A DNA stretch of 64,000 bases, taken from assembly GCA_902363735.1 (NCBI GenBank), contig CABJBA010000009.1, forward strand, positions 124,001 through 188,000, read 5' to 3'. Source of the DNA: Clostridiaceae bacterium (GTDB taxonomy: Bacteria; Bacillota; Clostridia; Lachnospirales; Lachnospiraceae). Positions 61,927 through 64,000 of the stretch are shown here, piece after piece. How positions within the stretch are numbered: position 1 is the first letter of the stretch; every line of letters starts with the position of its first letter. Below the pieces are notes generated by a model, which was given only the letters and a program-made list of their open reading frames with translations, searched no databases and was not told the DNA's origin. Made by a program: the position numbers and the translations under genes.

Positions 61927-61938
61927 AGGAGTCTTACC

Positions 61939-62517
61939 ATGAAACTGGAAGGAATGAAAATCGGCCTGGCATTTACCGGGTCTTTCTGCACCTTTGACAA
62001 AATAGAAACCGAAGTAAAATCCCTGGTAGAAAAGGGCGGTGACATCTACCCTATTTTTTCAACAAATACCCAGTTCACCAATTCCCGGTTTGGAGATACA
62101 GGAGAATATATGAAACGTATTTCTGATATTACCGGTCATGAACCCATATTAAGCCTGGAAGAAGCAGAGCCGATCGGACCCAAAGGCTATCTGGATATCC
62201 TCCTCATTGCTCCCTGCACCGGAAACACCCTTGCAAAGCTGGCTAACGGCATTACAGATTCTCCTGTTCTCATGGCCGCCAAGGCCCATTTGCGTAATTC
62301 AAAACCCCTGGTCATTTCCCTTTCCACCAATGACGCCCTGGGAATTAATTTTAAAAATGTAGGGGAATTATTTAATGTTAAAAATATTTATTTTGTCCCC
62401 TTTGGCCAGGATGATCCTGTAAAAAAACCTAACTCCATGATTGCCCACACTCACTTAATTGCCGACACCCTGGAGCTGGCACTGGAAGGAAAACAGATAC
62501 AGCCCGTTATTTTATAA
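61939..62517 (+). CDS. dpaB: Dipicolinate synthase subunit B
   Basis: 192 residues, flavoprotein (HFCD) fold: KIGLAFTGSFCTFDK, DILLIAPCTGNTLAKLANGI and a late FVPFGQDDPVKKPNSM. Works with DpaA. AAGGAG precedes the ATG. Confidence 0.95.
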   Translation: MKLEGMKIGLAFTGSFCTFDKIETEVKSLVEKGGDIYPIFSTNTQFTNSRFGDTGEYMKRISDITGHEPILSLEEAEPIGPKGYLDILLIAPCTGNTLAKLANGITDSPVLMAAKAHLRNSKPLVISLSTNDALGINFKNVGELFNVKNIYFVPFGQDDPVKKPNSMIAHTHLIADTLELALEGKQIQPVIL

Positions 62518-62530
62518 CCAGGAAAAGGAA

Positions 62531-62561
62531 ACAGCAGGAACCAAAAAATAGTTCCTGCTGT
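62531..62561 (+). terminator. Hairpin after dpaB
   Basis: Perfect 11-bp stem ACAGCAGGAAC / GTTCCTGCTGT with a 9-base loop; no real T-tract. Confidence 0.55.
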
Positions 62562-62588
62562 AATAAACCTGACCCCTTATCTTCCATC

Positions 62589-62615
62589 ACTACTTCCTCT
62601 GTACCTCATATAATA
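62589..62615 (+). promoter_or_regulatory. Sigma-K-like promoter
   Basis: AC (62589-62590), 16 bp, then CATATAATA (62607-62615): full match to AC-N16-CATANNNTA. It lies 32 bp before the small gene at 62647. Confidence 0.65.
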
Positions 62616-62646
62616 TTAATGTCATCAACTATAAAGGAGTAAAATT

Positions 62647-62949
62647 ATGCCCCCATCCCCACATCAAAGCTCAAATCAGGGCGGTCCAATGCCAATGGGA
62701 CCTCCCCCTTCCGCTACACCCCAGAGAAATACACAGGCCCGCGCAGGGACAAAAATGGTAAGCCCCGGCTCTATCAGCAACTGCATTGGACGATTTACTT
62801 ATGTATGGCTAAGCAACGGACAGGAATTCTGGTTTTTCCCCGTCCAGGTCTGGTTTAACAGCGTCGCAGGTTTCCGGTGGGACAGAAGATTCGGCTGGTC
62901 TTATACCGGAATTTCTTTAAACCGCATTGACATGTTTACCTGCTCCTGA
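62647..62949 (+). CDS. Small Pro-rich protein, probably late-sporulation
   Basis: 100 residues: a Pro/Ser/Met-rich start, then a Trp/Phe-rich domain (ISNCIGRFTYVWLSNGQEFWFFP; VAGFRWDRRFGWSYTGISLNRID) ending with a Cys. AAGGAG precedes the ATG. I recall similar small proteins in spore-forming clostridia but know no function. The sigma-K-like promoter and the neighbouring dpa and LysM genes suggest a spore-coat or mother-cell protein. Confidence 0.75.
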   Translation: MPPSPHQSSNQGGPMPMGPPPSATPQRNTQARAGTKMVSPGSISNCIGRFTYVWLSNGQEFWFFPVQVWFNSVAGFRWDRRFGWSYTGISLNRIDMFTCS

Positions 62950-63020
62950 TAAAACAAGCAGATTCAGAGCTTAGAAAAAATATTTTTTAAAAAAACAAAA
63001 AAAGGCCATGTGTGACAGGT

Positions 63021-63047
63021 ACTTTTCAATATTTTTATCATAACATA
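63021..63047 (+). promoter_or_regulatory. Sigma-K-like promoter of the LysM gene
   Basis: AC (63021-63022), 16 bp, then CATAACATA (63039-63047): full match to AC-N16-CATANNNTA, 34 bp before the ATG at 63081. Confidence 0.68.
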
Positions 63048-63080
63048 AGGCAAATTGTTTTATTGAAAGGCAATCACATT

Positions 63081-64000
63081 ATGGCTTCTTGCCCTGTAGG
63101 ATTTTTTTCTTATACCATCAGACCAGGTGACACGCTTTGGCTGCTTTCTCAGCGTTACTCTACCACAATTGATTCAATTACATCTGCCAATCCCGGCCTG
63201 AATGCAAACAATTTACAAGTGGGGAGGGTCATCTGCATTCCTGCAAGAAGACCCCGGCCTCCGGTTCAGCCTCCGTCTCCCGGCGGACCATCAGGAGGCG
63301 GCACTGCCCCATGTCCCGTAGGACTTCGCACATATACCATTCAGAGAAATGATACTTTATGGATGCTTGCCCAGCGCTATTGCACCACCGTGGACACCAT
63401 TATTGCTTTAAACCCCGGTTTAAATCCCAATAATATGATGGTTGGCCAGACAATCTGGATACCGGCCGGATACCGGCTGCCCCAGCTTCCTATCTGGTTC
63501 CGCTCTCAGGCAATTGCTCCAGAAGACACAAATAACAGCAACAGCACCAACTCTTCCATGGAAGAAACCTGCTTATACACCATTGAGTCCGGAGATACCC
63601 TGTGGCTGCTGTCCCAACGCTTCCAGACTTCGGTAGAGAATATTATGGCAGCAAATCCCGGCGTCAATCCCACCAACTTATTCATCGGTCAGGTGATCTG
63701 CGTCCCCAGAGGCAACAGCAACGTTCCTCAGCCAATGCCCAGGCCAGTTCAGCCTACACCGATGCCCACACCTATGCCCACACCTATGCCCACTCAGCCC
63801 ACACCGATGCCTGCACAGCCTACACCGATGCCTGCACAGCCTACACCTATGCCCGCTCAGCCCACACCTATGCCCACTCAGCCTACACCTATGCCCACTC
63901 AGCCCACACCGATGCCTGCTCAGCCCGCACCTATGCCTGCTCAGCCCGCACCTATGCCCAGACCCATTCCGATGCCAGAACCCTTACCAGAACCACCTGT
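63081..64000 (+). CDS. LysM protein with Pro-rich repeats, likely spore surface (3' end cut by window)
   Basis: Open from the ATG at 63081 (AAAGG upstream) to the window end, 306 codons. Three LysM domains of the pattern YTI..GDTLWLLSQR...NPG.N..NL..GQ.ICIP begin near residues 10, 90 and 170. They are separated by Pro/Gly linkers, and a Pro/Met/Thr repeat follows from about residue 224. No signal peptide is present, which is common for mother-cell coat proteins that bind cortex or cell-wall glycans through LysM. The C-terminal part lies outside the window. Confidence 0.88.
   Translation, partial: MASCPVGFFSYTIRPGDTLWLLSQRYSTTIDSITSANPGLNANNLQVGRVICIPARRPRPPVQPPSPGGPSGGGTAPCPVGLRTYTIQRNDTLWMLAQRYCTTVDTIIALNPGLNPNNMMVGQTIWIPAGYRLPQLPIWFRSQAIAPEDTNNSNSTNSSMEETCLYTIESGDTLWLLSQRFQTSVENIMAANPGVNPTNLFIGQVICVPRGNSNVPQPMPRPVQPTPMPTPMPTPMPTQPTPMPAQPTPMPAQPTPMPAQPTPMPTQPTPMPTQPTPMPAQPAPMPAQPAPMPRPIPMPEPLPEPP
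63750..63960 (+). repeat. In-frame Pro-rich repeat (QPTPMPA/T) in the LysM gene
   Basis: Units of 7 codons, mostly QPTPMPA or QPTPMPT with some QPAPMPA at the end, repeated about eight times. Near-identical DNA units make copy-number change between strains likely. Confidence 0.8.

Noticed and set aside
1..64000. CRISPR arrays, tRNA or rRNA genes, intact insertion sequences
   Set aside because: None could be recognised on either strand; the only tandem arrays are the Pro-rich repeats in the LysM gene and short regulatory repeats.

Overview
The window looks like chromosome of a spore-forming Firmicute of the Clostridia, most likely a Lachnospiraceae (Clostridium cluster XIVa) relative. Supporting this are lipobox-bearing binding proteins, strong AGGAGG ribosome sites, the rpsF-ssb-rpsR operon, dipicolinate synthase genes, sigma-K-type promoters and many carbohydrate ABC transporters. 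The genus is an inference.

Layout. 0-2 kb: end of a sugar ABC operon. 2-7.8 kb (minus): a lone receiver protein, topB, a sugar-phosphate isomerase/epimerase and a two-component system. 7.9-11 kb (plus): a VTC-domain / DUF4956 / CotH-kinase trio, divergent from the two-component system. 11-32 kb (minus): a large organosulfur island. 32-41.5 kb: a DUF5107-TPR protein, an AraC regulator, an arabinose/ribose-type ABC transporter and aldose epimerase. 41.7-45 kb: metNIQ plus DUF169. 45-48.3 kb: small accessory genes, then what looks like the eroded remnant of an element integrated at the 3' end of rpsR, containing a frameshifted DUF5677 gene and a type I toxin-antitoxin locus. 48.3-53.2 kb: rpsF-ssb-rpsR and housekeeping-type genes. 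53.4-60.8 kb: a sugar-acid-like ABC system with an enolase-superfamily enzyme, a PrpR-like regulator with a degenerate AAA+ domain and a metallo-beta-lactamase-fold protein. 61-64 kb: a late-sporulation block (dpaA, dpaB, a small protein and a LysM protein), with sigma-K-like promoters.

The most interesting part is the organosulfur island. It contains a nitrogenase-like set (NifH-, NifD- and NifK-like), two related radical SAM enzymes with widened cysteine motifs, an accessory metK, an FMN-type split-barrel protein, three sulfonate/taurine-type ABC transporters, an alkylsulfatase and an arylsulfotransferase-like protein. None of the accessory genes needed for N2 fixation (nifB, nifE, nifN) is present.

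The island has two promoter regions (23.7 kb and 31.9 kb) that share a 60-bp block (54/60 identical). Each is followed by an unannotated 41-codon reading frame encoding a cysteine-rich peptide (shared core CCCKxVCxCMNTxCF), and then by mutually exclusive antiterminator and terminator hairpins whose 5' arm overlaps the peptide stop codon. This is the architecture of a cysteine-responsive transcription attenuator, present twice and controlling the nitrogenase-like operon and the metK/radical SAM/transporter operon together. My inference is that the island is a sulfur-starvation system that imports organosulfur compounds and cleaves C-S bonds reductively. It would be analogous to, but distinct from, the methylthio-alkane reductase system.
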